In this document: in pieces, positions 55,001 through 64,000 of the stretch | Numbering within the stretch: position 1 is the first letter of the stretch | Layout of the letters: each line of letters opens with the position of its first letter | Source of the DNA: JAMQPK01 sp035937795 | Lineage (GTDB): Bacteria > Acidobacteriota > Vicinamibacteria > Vicinamibacterales > JAMQPK01 | DNA length: 64,000 nt | Direction: 5' to 3' | Assembly: GCA_035937795.1 (NCBI GenBank) | Contig: DASZHO010000149.1 | Coordinates: 8,331 to 72,330 of the forward strand | Notes under the pieces: generated by a model | Seen by the model: the letters and a program-made list of their open reading frames with translations, nothing else | What the model was told of the DNA's origin: nothing | The model's database searches: none | Translations under genes and position numbers: made by a program

Positions 55001-55408
55001 ATGTGCAATCTGCGTATGGTCAAACGGCGGCGGTCAAAAGTACACGGATGGGGAGTCTTCGCCAGTGAACCCATCAACAAGAACAAACGGATTATCGATT
55101 ATGCCGGTGAGAAGATCTCACAGCAGGAGAGCCTGAAGCGTGAGCGACGATACATCAGGAAAGGTTTGATCTGGTGCTTTCAGATCAACCGGCGGTGGGT
55201 GCGCGACGCGGCCGTGGGCGGCAACATCGCCCGCTTCATCAACCACTCCTGCCATCCCAACTGCTACATCCACATCGTCGGCCACACGATCTGGATCCGC
55301 GCGGCCCGGAGCATCCGGAAGGGCGAAGAGCTGACCTACGACTACATGACCGACGGCGAAGGGCACATCAGGTGCCGGTGCACCAGGACGTGTCAGAGGC
55401 TCTTGTAG
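55001..55408 (+). CDS. SET-domain protein, lysine methyltransferase-like
   Basis: About 135 residues, nearly all SET domain: RSKVHGWGVFASEPINKNKRIIDYAGE, then ARFINHSCHPNCYIHIVGHTIWIRAARSIRKGEELTYDY with the NHSCXPN and ELTYDY motifs for SAM and lysine binding, and a post-SET-like RCRCTRTC. Such stand-alone SET proteins occur in many bacteria and some methylate ribosomal or nucleoid proteins. ATG 55001 or 55016 could be the start; neither has a Shine-Dalgarno sequence. CATAAT overlapping the first ATG could be a -10 box. The esterase gene follows 4 bp later. Confidence 0.88.
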   Translation: MCNLRMVKRRRSKVHGWGVFASEPINKNKRIIDYAGEKISQQESLKRERRYIRKGLIWCFQINRRWVRDAAVGGNIARFINHSCHPNCYIHIVGHTIWIRAARSIRKGEELTYDYMTDGEGHIRCRCTRTCQRLL

Positions 55409-55412
55409 CCCG

Positions 55413-56099
55413 ATGCATGTCTTCTATCTTCACGGCTTCGCCTCCTCGCCTCAGTCGACCAAGGCGCAGTTTTTCGGCGAGCGTCTCGCCGCGCGCGGCG
55501 TGAAGCTTCACTGTCCGGACTTCAACCAGCCTGACTTTTCCACCCTGACCGTTTCGCGAATGCTGGAGCAGATGGAGAGGTGTATCGAGGCCCTGCCCCC
55601 GGGCGACGTCATCCTGATTGGATCCAGCCTCGGCGGCTTTGTCGCCGTCGAAGCTGCGGCGGCTGGCGTCAATCAGGCGCGGCATCCTGTGACGCAGTTG
55701 GTGCTGCTGGCGCCGGCGGTCGAGCTCGAATGGGAGCAATGGCCGGAAATCGGGCCGGGCGGCATCGAGAGCTGGCGGAGGAACGGGAGCATCGAGGTGT
55801 TCCACTACGCTTATAACGCCCCGCAGCCGCTCGGGTTTTCGTTCTACGAAGACGCCATCCGGTACTCACCGGCGTCCAGGCGCCTCGAAGCGCCGATGCT
55901 GATCTTTCAAGGCCGCCGCGACGAATCGGTCCAGCCTGCGACCGTCGAGCGATTCGCGCATGCGCAGCCGCACGCAACGCTGCACCTTCTGGACGACGAT
56001 CATCAGCTGAAGGGAAGCCTGGGCTTTATCTGGCGCGCAATCGAGTTCCGAATCCCATCACTTGGCGTTCGGGAATATCCTGGGCCAGAAGTCCTATAA
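55413..56099 (+). CDS. YqiA/YcfP-family alpha/beta-fold esterase
   Basis: A 228-residue cytoplasmic hydrolase. FYLHGFASSPQSTKAQFFGERL is the N-terminal oxyanion region typical of YqiA, LIGSSLGG near residue 70 holds the nucleophile Ser, IFQGRRDESV carries the acid and DDDHQL the candidate catalytic His. It starts 4 bp after the SET gene stop, so it is probably co-transcribed with it. Substrates of the family are short acyl esters. Confidence 0.88.
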   Translation: MHVFYLHGFASSPQSTKAQFFGERLAARGVKLHCPDFNQPDFSTLTVSRMLEQMERCIEALPPGDVILIGSSLGGFVAVEAAAAGVNQARHPVTQLVLLAPAVELEWEQWPEIGPGGIESWRRNGSIEVFHYAYNAPQPLGFSFYEDAIRYSPASRRLEAPMLIFQGRRDESVQPATVERFAHAQPHATLHLLDDDHQLKGSLGFIWRAIEFRIPSLGVREYPGPEVL

Positions 56100-56100
56100 T
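56095..56100 (+). promoter_or_regulatory. TATAAT -10 box for msrPQ
   Basis: A perfect TATAAT overlaps the stop of the esterase gene and lies 18 bp before the msrP ATG, leaving room for GGAGAG as ribosome-binding site. No clear -35 element is seen at the right distance. Confidence 0.5.
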
Positions 56101-56118
56101 CAAGGATAGGAGAGTCCC

Positions 56119-57081
56119 ATGCTTGTGAAGAAGGCACCAGACATCCGGTCGTCGGAGATTACCGATAAGAGACTGTATTTGCGCCGCCGCGAGTTCATCC
56201 AGGGCGCCGCCGTTGCCGCCGTCGGAGCCGCTGCCGGTGGACTGGTGCCCGCCGCCGAGGCTGCCCCGAGCTGGCCGCGCGTGAAAATTCCGAACGTGCA
56301 GCAAGCCCAGCCGGCATTCACAACCACCGAAAAGCCCAACAGCTATCAGGACATCACCACTTACAACAATTTCTACGAGTTCGGCACCGAGAAAGAGGAT
56401 CCCTCGAACAACGCCGGGCCGCTGAAAACCAAACCCTGGACCGTAAAGGTAGATGGCCTCGTGAACAAGCCGGCCGACTACCAGCTCGAAGACCTCATCA
56501 AGCCGTACGCGCTTGAAGAGCGCGTCTACCGGCATCGCTGCGTCGAAGCATGGTCGCTGGTGATTCCGTGGGTGGGCTTTCCGCTCGCGAGCCTCTTGAA
56601 GACCGCCGATCCCAAGTCGACGGCGAAGTTCGTGGAACTTACGACGCTTTACAATCCGCAGCAGATGCCCGGGCAGCGCACGAGCGTCCTGCGCTGGCCT
56701 TATGTGGAAGGGCTGCGGCTGGACGAGGCGATGCACCCGCTGACAATTCTGGCCGTCGGGCTCTACGGCGAATATCTGCCGAATCAGGACGGCGCGCCGC
56801 TGCGGCTGGTGGTGCCCTGGAAGTATGGATTCAAGGGCGCGAAATCGATCGTTCGCATTCGCCTGACAGATCGCCAGCCGCTGAACACATGGCAGCTGAG
56901 CGCGCCGAGCGAATACGGCTTCTACTCGAACGTGAACCCGTCGGTCGATCACCCTCGCTGGTCGCAAGCCAGAGAGCGGCGCATCGGCGAGTTCTTCAAG
57001 CGGCCGACGCTGATGTTCAATGGCTACGGCGACCAGGTGGCGTCGCTTTACACCGGCTTGGACTTGAAGAAAAACTACTAG
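56119..57081 (+). CDS. msrP: Protein-methionine-sulfoxide reductase catalytic subunit MsrP
   Basis: A 320-residue periplasmic molybdoenzyme that repairs oxidised methionine in envelope proteins. The Tat signal is RRREFIQGAAVAAVGAAAG near residues 25-45. YRHRCVEAWSLVIPWVGFPL contains the Cys that coordinates the molybdopterin Mo, and EYLPNQDGAPLRLVVPWKYGFKGAKSIVRI is the conserved C-terminal region of the YedY family. Length is normal. It is followed directly by msrQ with no gap. Confidence 0.95.
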   Translation: MLVKKAPDIRSSEITDKRLYLRRREFIQGAAVAAVGAAAGGLVPAAEAAPSWPRVKIPNVQQAQPAFTTTEKPNSYQDITTYNNFYEFGTEKEDPSNNAGPLKTKPWTVKVDGLVNKPADYQLEDLIKPYALEERVYRHRCVEAWSLVIPWVGFPLASLLKTADPKSTAKFVELTTLYNPQQMPGQRTSVLRWPYVEGLRLDEAMHPLTILAVGLYGEYLPNQDGAPLRLVVPWKYGFKGAKSIVRIRLTDRQPLNTWQLSAPSEYGFYSNVNPSVDHPRWSQARERRIGEFFKRPTLMFNGYGDQVASLYTGLDLKKNY

Positions 57082-57759
57082 ATGTCGCGCGACCGTCTCA
57101 TCCGCTGGGTTGCCAAGCCCATCGTGTGGGGGGTCGCGCTGCTTCCAGCCGCGTTCATGGCCTGGGCGGCGCTGAACGGGCGGCTGGGCGCCGACCCGCT
57201 CAAGGAGATCACGCACGAAACGGGCGACTGGACCCTCCGCTTCATCGTCATCACGATTGCGATCTCACCCGTGCGCCGCCTCAGCGGCTGGAACAGCCTC
57301 ATCAAGTTTCGGCGTCTGTGCGGGCTGTTCGCGTTCTTCTACGGAACGCTGCATTTCCTCATTTACGTGATCGCGGATCGATTCGCCGGCCTCGAATTCC
57401 GTGACGGGATCTGGGCGTTGAGCACCGCGCGTGAGCTGGCGCGATCGATCTGGGACGATATCTACAAGCGGCCCTACATCACGGTTGGGTTCACCGGCTT
57501 CGCGGCGATGATTCCGCTGGCCGTCACGTCGACCGCGGAGTGGATTCGCCGCCTCGGCGGGCGCAACTGGAACCGGCTTCACCGGCTGGTCTATCTCACG
57601 GCGGTGGCTGGGGTCGTTCATTACTGGTGGCTTGTGAAAGCGGACATTCGGCACCCGGCCGTTTACGCGGCGCTCGTCGCTCTGCTGTTGGGCTTCCGGC
57701 TCGTGCAGTCGGTGAAGCGAGCGCGGGTTCAGCGTCAGCTCTTGCAGGCGCGGGCGTGA
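57082..57759 (+). CDS. msrQ: Heme-binding membrane subunit MsrQ
   Basis: A 225-residue inner-membrane b-type cytochrome that passes electrons from quinones to MsrP. It has six hydrophobic segments; conserved residues include the GLFAFFYGTLHFLIYV histidine segment near residue 91 and RLHRLVYLTAVAGVVHYWWLVKAD near 164-180. The ATG follows the msrP stop directly. The stop overlaps the pgi start, so all three genes may share one transcript. Confidence 0.94.
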   Translation: MSRDRLIRWVAKPIVWGVALLPAAFMAWAALNGRLGADPLKEITHETGDWTLRFIVITIAISPVRRLSGWNSLIKFRRLCGLFAFFYGTLHFLIYVIADRFAGLEFRDGIWALSTARELARSIWDDIYKRPYITVGFTGFAAMIPLAVTSTAEWIRRLGGRNWNRLHRLVYLTAVAGVVHYWWLVKADIRHPAVYAALVALLLGFRLVQSVKRARVQRQLLQARA

Positions 57760-59462
57760 GGGCGACGAGCGATCTTGCCTGGGCGCTTTCTCCCGACCTT
57801 CAGGCCAAGGTCGACGCCCGCCTCGCGCAGATGCGCCAGCAGGATGTGGTTCGACGCATCTGGGCGGCGGACCCATTCGTATGGACCGGCGCCGACGAAG
57901 ATCGGTGGCTCGGCTGGCTGAATCTTCCCCTCGAAGAGCGCGCCGCGCTGCCTCGAGTCATCCCGTTCGCCGAACAGCTGTCGCGCGAGCGGATTACGGA
58001 TGTCGTGCTGCTTGGCATGGGGGGTTCGAGTCTCGCACCCGAAGTGATCCAATCGATCCTGGGAGTGCGTGAAGGCCGGCCGGCGCTTCATGTTCTCGAT
58101 TCCACCGATCCCGTCCAGATTCTGGGTCTCGCGCGCCGGATCAGCTTCCGCCAATCGCTCTTTCTGGTGGCGTCAAAATCGGGCAGCACCCTCGAAGTGA
58201 ACATCCTGAAGCAATACTTCTACTCGCTGGCGGTGCAGCAGCTCGGCGAGACGGAGGCGGGACGTCATTTCGTGCTGACGACTGACCCGGGGTCGAGATT
58301 GCGTCAAATGGCGGCGCAAGAGCACTTCAGAGAGATCTTTGACGGCGTTCCCAGCGTGGGCGGACGCTACTCGGCGCTGTCGAATTTCGGCGTCGTCCCG
58401 GCGGCGGCGATTGGCGCAGATGTGACGCTGCTGCTCGACCGCGCGGAAGCCATGGCCCGCCGCTCGGCAAAAGACGATGACCAGAATTCCCCGTTGCAGC
58501 TTGGCGTCATACTCGGCATGCTGGCGCTGGACGGCCGTGACAAGCCAACGCTGATTGCCCCGCCGGCCCTCGCCAGCTTCGGCACGTGGCTCGAACAGCT
58601 GATGGCCGAATCGCTGGGCAAACAAGGAAAGGGAATCATTCCGATTAGCGGCGAGATGCCGGGGTCGCCCGACGTTTATGGCAAGGATCGCGTCTTCGTT
58701 CAGTTGCGCTCGCCGGGTGCGCCGGACGCCGAAGCCGACGCGCAGGTCGATCGGCTCGAGCGCGGCGGCCAGCCGGTGGTGCGCATCACGTGGGCCGATC
58801 GCTACGCCCTTGGCGCCGAGTTCTACCGCTGGGAATTTGCGACGGCGATCATGGGCGCCGTGATCGGTGTGAACCCGTTCGATCAGCCCGATGTGGAGGA
58901 AAGCAAGATCGTGACCCGCCGCATTGCGGCGGAGTTCGAAAGGACAGGCAAGCTGCCCGACGATACGCCGCTCCTGCAGCAGCAGGGTCTTACGTTGTTC
59001 GCCGGTGCGCGCCAGCAGAAGATCATGGGCGACCATTCCTCTGTGGTCTCGTACCTGAAGGCATTTCTGGCGCAACTGGGTGGCGGCGACTACTTCGCGC
59101 TGGTCGCGTTCATCGAACGCAATGACGCCCACGAGCGCGCCCTGCAAGGCATCCGCGACCTGGTGCGCGATCGCGTCAAGGTGGCGACGACCGTCGGCTT
59201 TGGCCCGCGCTTTTTGCATTCCACGGGCCAGGCGCACAAAGGCGGGCCCAATTCCGGCGTGTTCCTGCAAATCACGGCCGACGCAGCGGAGGACGCGCCG
59301 GTGCCGGGCCAGCGTTACAGTTTTGGTACGATCGAGCTCGCGCAGGCGCGCGGCGACTTCGAGGTCCTGGCTTCCCGCGGCCGTCGGTTGCTGCGCGTGC
59401 ATTTGAAAGACTTGAAGACCGGACTGCAAACCCTCCACGCCGCCGTCCAGCAAGCGCTCTGA
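57756..59462 (+). CDS. pgi: Glucose-6-phosphate isomerase (Tal-Pgi type isomerase domain)
   Basis: A 568-residue cytoplasmic isomerase interconverting glucose-6-phosphate and fructose-6-phosphate. LLGMGGSSLAPEV is the phosphate-binding strand, ASKSGSTLEVN the SIS motif and GDHSSVVSYLKAF and FGPRFLHSTGQAHKGGPNSG match the active-site region of the isomerase part of bifunctional transaldolase/isomerase proteins. The transaldolase half is missing. The GTG at 57756 overlaps the msrQ stop; the longer frame lies over msrQ and is not plausible. No tal gene is in the window. Confidence 0.88.
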   Translation: MRATSDLAWALSPDLQAKVDARLAQMRQQDVVRRIWAADPFVWTGADEDRWLGWLNLPLEERAALPRVIPFAEQLSRERITDVVLLGMGGSSLAPEVIQSILGVREGRPALHVLDSTDPVQILGLARRISFRQSLFLVASKSGSTLEVNILKQYFYSLAVQQLGETEAGRHFVLTTDPGSRLRQMAAQEHFREIFDGVPSVGGRYSALSNFGVVPAAAIGADVTLLLDRAEAMARRSAKDDDQNSPLQLGVILGMLALDGRDKPTLIAPPALASFGTWLEQLMAESLGKQGKGIIPISGEMPGSPDVYGKDRVFVQLRSPGAPDAEADAQVDRLERGGQPVVRITWADRYALGAEFYRWEFATAIMGAVIGVNPFDQPDVEESKIVTRRIAAEFERTGKLPDDTPLLQQQGLTLFAGARQQKIMGDHSSVVSYLKAFLAQLGGGDYFALVAFIERNDAHERALQGIRDLVRDRVKVATTVGFGPRFLHSTGQAHKGGPNSGVFLQITADAAEDAPVPGQRYSFGTIELAQARGDFEVLASRGRRLLRVHLKDLKTGLQTLHAAVQQAL

Positions 59463-59575
59463 CAAGAGAGCCGCCTGCCCTGTCGAAAGTTAAAAACCAT
59501 CACAGCTGTACTACAATGATTGAGATCCCGGCTAAACACGCGGGAATCAAGGCGGAAACCAAAAAAGGAAGAGTT

Positions 59576-60157
59576 ATGCGCCTCACGCCAATCAGGGCGA
59601 CATCGTTTGTGCTCTTGCTCGGCCTCACGCAGATGGTCGCCGCACAGGGTCAGCAAGGCCAGCAGGGACTCCGACAGCCAGATGTCATTTACGTGCCAAC
59701 GCGGCAGACCGTTGTCGACGCAATGCTGAACGTTGCCAAGGTGAAAGCCGGCGACGTGGTGTACGACCTCGGCTGCGGCGATGGCCGGATCGTGGTGACC
59801 GCGGCCAAGCTTGGCGCGCGCGGGATCGGCATCGATATCGACCCGCAACGCGTTGCGGAAGCGAACCAGAACGTTCAGCGAAACGGCGTCGGCGATCGCG
59901 TGAAGATCCTCAATCAGGATCTTTTCACCACCGACTTCAGCGACGCGTCGGTCGTTGCATTGTATCTGCTGCCGTCATTGAATTTGCGGCTTCGCCCGAT
60001 TCTGTGGAAAACGCTGAAGCCCGGCACGCGCGTTGTCTCCCACGAGTTCGACATGGGCGACTGGAAGCCAGAGCAGACGCTGAATGTGGATGGCGCGACC
60101 ATCTACTACTGGACGATTACTCCCGATCTCGCCAAACGCGCGGCGGCTGAGCGGTAG
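59576..60157 (+). CDS. Exported class I SAM-dependent methyltransferase
   Basis: A 193-residue protein with a clear N-terminal signal peptide (MRLTPIRATSFVLLLGLTQMVAAQ) and a complete methyltransferase fold: VYDLGCGDGRIVVTAAK is SAM motif I, GIDIDPQRVAEANQNVQ motif II and LYLLPSLNLRLRPILWKTLKPGTRVV the central part. AAGGAAGAG precedes ATG 59576. An exported SAM-dependent enzyme is odd because SAM is cytoplasmic; the hydrophobic start may instead be a membrane anchor with the domain inside. TACAAT at about 59512 could be its -10 box. Confidence 0.82.
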   Translation: MRLTPIRATSFVLLLGLTQMVAAQGQQGQQGLRQPDVIYVPTRQTVVDAMLNVAKVKAGDVVYDLGCGDGRIVVTAAKLGARGIGIDIDPQRVAEANQNVQRNGVGDRVKILNQDLFTTDFSDASVVALYLLPSLNLRLRPILWKTLKPGTRVVSHEFDMGDWKPEQTLNVDGATIYYWTITPDLAKRAAAER

Positions 60158-60165
60158 TCCTTTTT

Positions 60166-61164
60166 TCAGCCAGCCTTTCCGATCGAGACGCCGCTCTTGA
60201 ACAAGAGAGCGAGGCCGACCGCGGCCCAGCAGAGGTTGCGCGCGGTTCGGACGGTGGCGATGGTCACACCCGTGGGCGTTCCGATTCCGATCATGCCCGC
60301 GACCAGACCCGATCCAGCCTGGTCGACACCCATCCGGAGCGGTACGAACTTGAACGCAATCGTGATCACGCGCTCCACCGTCTCCAGAATCAGCGCCAGC
60401 AGCAGCGTGCGGCCAGAATGGCCGAGGAGCATCCAGAGGAGAATGTAAATCTCCAGGACGGCAGCCGCATGAAACGCAAATTCAAGCACCAGAATGCGCC
60501 CGAGCCGGTCGCGATGCGCTGACGCAAACCGAAAAATCGTCTTTTCTGCGTTTCTCACGACATCGTGCTGGAGAAACCGGCTCAGCACCTTGGGCTGGCT
60601 CCGGAGCAGCCACCACACTGTGACGATGGCGATCAGAGCGACAAGGCTGACGCCGATCGTCACAAACAGGGGCCCCTCGGTTGGCCTGAAGCCGAGGAGA
60701 AACGCGAGCGTGCCCACGCCCACCATTACTGCCACGCTGATGCTGTAGAAAATATTTTCGAGCACCACCGACGAGACGGCGTCGGCGGCGGGAAGCTTGC
60801 GGCGGCTCAAAATCGCCTTGATACTCTCGCTGGCGACCGGTCCGAGAGGCGTCACGTTTCCGACCGCATCTCCGGTAATGAACGCCGCCAGCGCGTCGCG
60901 AAACGTGAACTGCTCTGGTGAATCCACGCACAGCGACCACGCATGCGAGCGCACCGCCATGCGTATTCCGGAGAGGAAAAGGACGGCGGCGAAGCCGAGA
61001 CCGATTTGGCGGATCTGGCCGACGACCAGCGCGGGCCCTGCGGCGCGCAGCGTGTAAGCAAATAGCAGGCCGCCGGCAAGCGCACCGGCGATCGCAATGG
61101 GACGCGCGTGCTGCATCAACAGGCTCGGAGTCTTGAATATCGGATCCCGCGGTGTCAAGGTCAT
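60166..61164 (-). CDS. Flippase-like integral membrane protein (lysylphosphatidylglycerol synthase TM region family)
   Basis: A 332-residue protein with about eight membrane segments. AFITGDAVGNVTPLGPVASESIKAILSRR and FKFVPLRMGVDQAGSGLVAGMIGIG match the membrane domain shared by MprF and putative lipid flippases. No catalytic transferase domain follows. ATG 61164 was used; 61116 is an alternative. It is convergent with the exported methyltransferase and starts head-to-head with a decayed ThDP-enzyme gene. It may move a glycolipid or isoprenoid across the membrane; unproven. Confidence 0.78.
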   Translation of the reverse strand: MTLTPRDPIFKTPSLLMQHARPIAIAGALAGGLLFAYTLRAAGPALVVGQIRQIGLGFAAVLFLSGIRMAVRSHAWSLCVDSPEQFTFRDALAAFITGDAVGNVTPLGPVASESIKAILSRRKLPAADAVSSVVLENIFYSISVAVMVGVGTLAFLLGFRPTEGPLFVTIGVSLVALIAIVTVWWLLRSQPKVLSRFLQHDVVRNAEKTIFRFASAHRDRLGRILVLEFAFHAAAVLEIYILLWMLLGHSGRTLLLALILETVERVITIAFKFVPLRMGVDQAGSGLVAGMIGIGTPTGVTIATVRTARNLCWAAVGLALLFKSGVSIGKAG

Positions 61165-61166
61165 GG

Positions 61167-61566
61167 AATGCCGGCCGTACGCCATTGCTGCGAAGTTTGC
61201 GTTTCCGAGCCTGCCGGCGATTGCGATGGCCGGCGACGGAACGATGCAGATGCGCGGACGGAACGAGCTCATCACGATGCAAAGTCTGGGAGGAGTGGTC
61301 GGATCCAGGCGGGTGCTGTCGGTTGCTGCAGGCTGCGCGGAGTCGCTGGGTCTGATTGGGGTGAGGGTTGACCGGCCCGAAGACGCGGGCGCGGCGTGGG
61401 ATCGGGTGCTGGCGGCCGGGCGTCCGGGTCTGCGCCGCACATTTTCTGGGAGCAGGCGAAAAATTTCACGCGCGCCGCGCTGCGCCACGCGGAAGAATTG
61501 GACTTTCTCAAGCAGGCCCTCAGAGAGGGAGCCGCGGGGTCTTACACAAGAAGTAGGAACCCGTGA
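61167..61566 (+). pseudogene. Remnant of a ThDP-dependent enzyme (pyruvate oxidase/acetolactate synthase-like)
   Basis: Translated pieces match the C-terminal third of a PoxB-like ThDP enzyme. YAIAAKFAFPSLPAIAMAGDGTMQM contains the ThDP-binding GDG motif, SLGLIGVRVDRPEDAGAAWDRVLAAGRPGL follows in the same frame after missing sequence, and then the frame changes to FTRAALRHAEELDFLKQALREG, ending at TGA 61564-61566. Two internal stretches of the domain are deleted and the N-terminal two-thirds is absent, so it is not functional. It sits between a conserved gene and tRNA-fMet. Confidence 0.7.
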
Positions 61567-61597
61567 TACATTTGGTGGGTTAGAGACTCCAAATTAT

Positions 61598-63169
<1,572 letters not shown>

Positions 63170-63173
<4 letters not shown>

Positions 63174-63358
63174 TTGCGTTTCGGCTCCCGCAACGTGTTG
63201 ACCGGCGTTCTCGCGAGTACCTTACGGGCCGCGCGCCGTGCCAGCATCCGAATCACGATCCGCTCCGCATGAGTCACTGGTGCACGCGCGGCCGGGGCGT
63301 CACCGTTCGCGTTGATCGGCGGCTGAACGGATACGACGACCGGACATTTGCGGCTCAT
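63170..63358 (-). CDS. Small basic protein upstream of the recombinase
   Basis: A 62-residue protein (starts MSRKCPVVVSVQPP) rich in Arg and Ala, with a basic C-terminal helix (RIVIRMLARRAARKVLARTP). The stop overlaps the recombinase start as ATGATGA, indicating an operon. I do not recognise a family. The ATG at 63358 is preferred over the TTG 18 bp upstream. It may be a recombination accessory factor, but only gene position suggests that. Confidence 0.45.
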
Positions 63359-63376
63359 GATACGACTTCTTGTCAA

Positions 63377-64000
63377 TACGCGGTGCTGAGACCCGTAACC
63401 AACCCCTTCAGCCTCTCGATGGCCTCGCCGTCATGCGGTTACGCGTCGGAGGTACTGCATCCGCTGATAGACCACTTCATGCTGCCGAGTTGGATCGTCG
63501 CAACCTGGATGGTCACGCAGCGGTCAGCAAAAATCGTGACAGAGACGAGGTCCGGTAGTTGAAGGCATTCCCGGATGGCCGAGTTTGTGAGATTGGAGAA
63601 ATTCCAATGTACACGTGTGCACGATTGGAATTTTTCCAATACCCGTGACGTGCGGCAGCGCCAATTTCGGGTTGACATCATCTCCGGTGCGCGAAAATGG
63701 CCTAAAATCACCAGCAAAAGGCAATGGTTTTCTGATATGGAACGACCTCGTCAAGTCAGCTTGTTTTGTTCGATCTCTTCATTGTTTTAGCAACGTCGTC
63801 TAGGCTGGCGAGCAGGCCCCCCTCAACAGCGGGCCCGCGCAGCCGGCCGGGTTTGATGCCCATGGTTTCCGTTCGTGCCGGTACGCAGCATCGGAGGTGG
63901 CCGAAGCGGCTATCGCGACGGTTGATCACTCTGATATTCGCGGGTCGACACCGCATAATCGTCATCCGTCGGGAGCTGCCTCGGACTAGAAGCGCAGGTC
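63377..64000. other. Island sequence without a recognisable gene
   Basis: Open frames here are short and resemble no family I know. The stretch contains two palindromes at 63592-63640 and an A/T-rich part around 63700-63790. It could hold a decayed gene or a promoter for genes beyond the window. Confidence 0.5.
63592..63640. promoter_or_regulatory. Pair of 17-bp palindromes, possible operators
   Basis: ATTGGAG-AAA-TTCCAAT (63592-63608) and ATTGGAA-TTT-TTCCAAT (63624-63640) have centres exactly 32 bp apart, about three helical turns. A third palindrome, ACACGTGT, lies midway at 63611-63618. The layout suggests cooperative binding by a dimeric repressor, such as an island regulator. Confidence 0.55.

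Noticed and set aside
63756..63965. 69-codon minus-strand frame near the window end
   Set aside because: No homology is recognised, no ribosome-binding site is seen and composition is unremarkable. It may belong to a decayed gene.

Overview
The window is GC-rich, densely coded chromosomal DNA from a Gram-negative-type bacterium: it has a TonB-dependent receptor, a Tat-exported MsrP with its membrane partner MsrQ, and many exported enzymes. The gene set (an outer-membrane receptor with a carboxypeptidase-like N-terminal domain, exported hydrolases, paired PQQ-type sugar dehydrogenases, an MFS/spermidine-synthase fusion, the ImuA-ImuB-DnaE2 mutasome) would suit a soil Acidobacteriota of the Vicinamibacteria type. 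That placement is inference from gene content; no rRNA is present to test it.

Layout. 1-2929 (-): an ABC exporter operon. It is preceded at 2941-3116 by a leader ORF and an intrinsic terminator that can fold in two mutually exclusive ways, which looks like a ribosome-controlled attenuator. 3208-10121 (+): a tight five-gene run of hydrolase-VOC fusion, DapA-like aldolase, Old Yellow Enzyme homologue, exported cupin and MFS transporter, probably for catabolism of a small organic compound. 10146-12400 (+): a PIG-L deacetylase and a PLP decarboxylase. 12404-15993 (-): two paralogous exported PQQ-type sugar dehydrogenases and a lone receiver domain. 16081-22666 (+): a large FAD/Fe-S oxidoreductase and an MFS/spermidine-synthase fusion with an exported partner. 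22795-25097: a frameshifted DoxX gene, a 52-residue zinc ribbon, an ECF sigma factor with a probable membrane partner, and a small membrane protein.

25124-27711: an exported hydrolase with a PDZ domain, a GNAT enzyme and a four-helix-bundle protein. 27773-32347 (+): both subunits of a type IIA topoisomerase, with a perfect 20-bp stem in the gap upstream of subunit B. 32438-38570 (+): small conserved proteins, two GNAT enzymes and a NatAB-like ABC exporter. 38647-43551 (-): a CPXCG protein, then an ArsR-methyltransferase fusion immediately upstream of metH with an 18-bp palindrome over its start. 43675-51402: a NicO-family permease, an MFS exporter (-), and the imuA-imuB-dnaE2 mutagenesis cassette, in which DnaE2 carries a zinc-ribbon-like insertion. 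51473-61164: a TonB receptor, a radical SAM gene divergent from a SET-domain gene, a YqiA-like esterase, msrP-msrQ-pgi, an exported methyltransferase and a flippase-like membrane protein.

61167-64000: the edge of an integrated element. A degraded ThDP-enzyme remnant precedes an initiator tRNA-fMet. A large serine recombinase gene, broken by a deletion and frameshift, ends inside that tRNA on the opposite strand, so the 3' half of tRNA-fMet looks like the attachment site. The rest of the island runs off the window.

Short tandem repeats, often of 7-bp period, recur between genes and inside several genes (imuB, dnaE2, the membrane protein at 32438). Several genes have a TATAAT-like -10 box close to the start codon.
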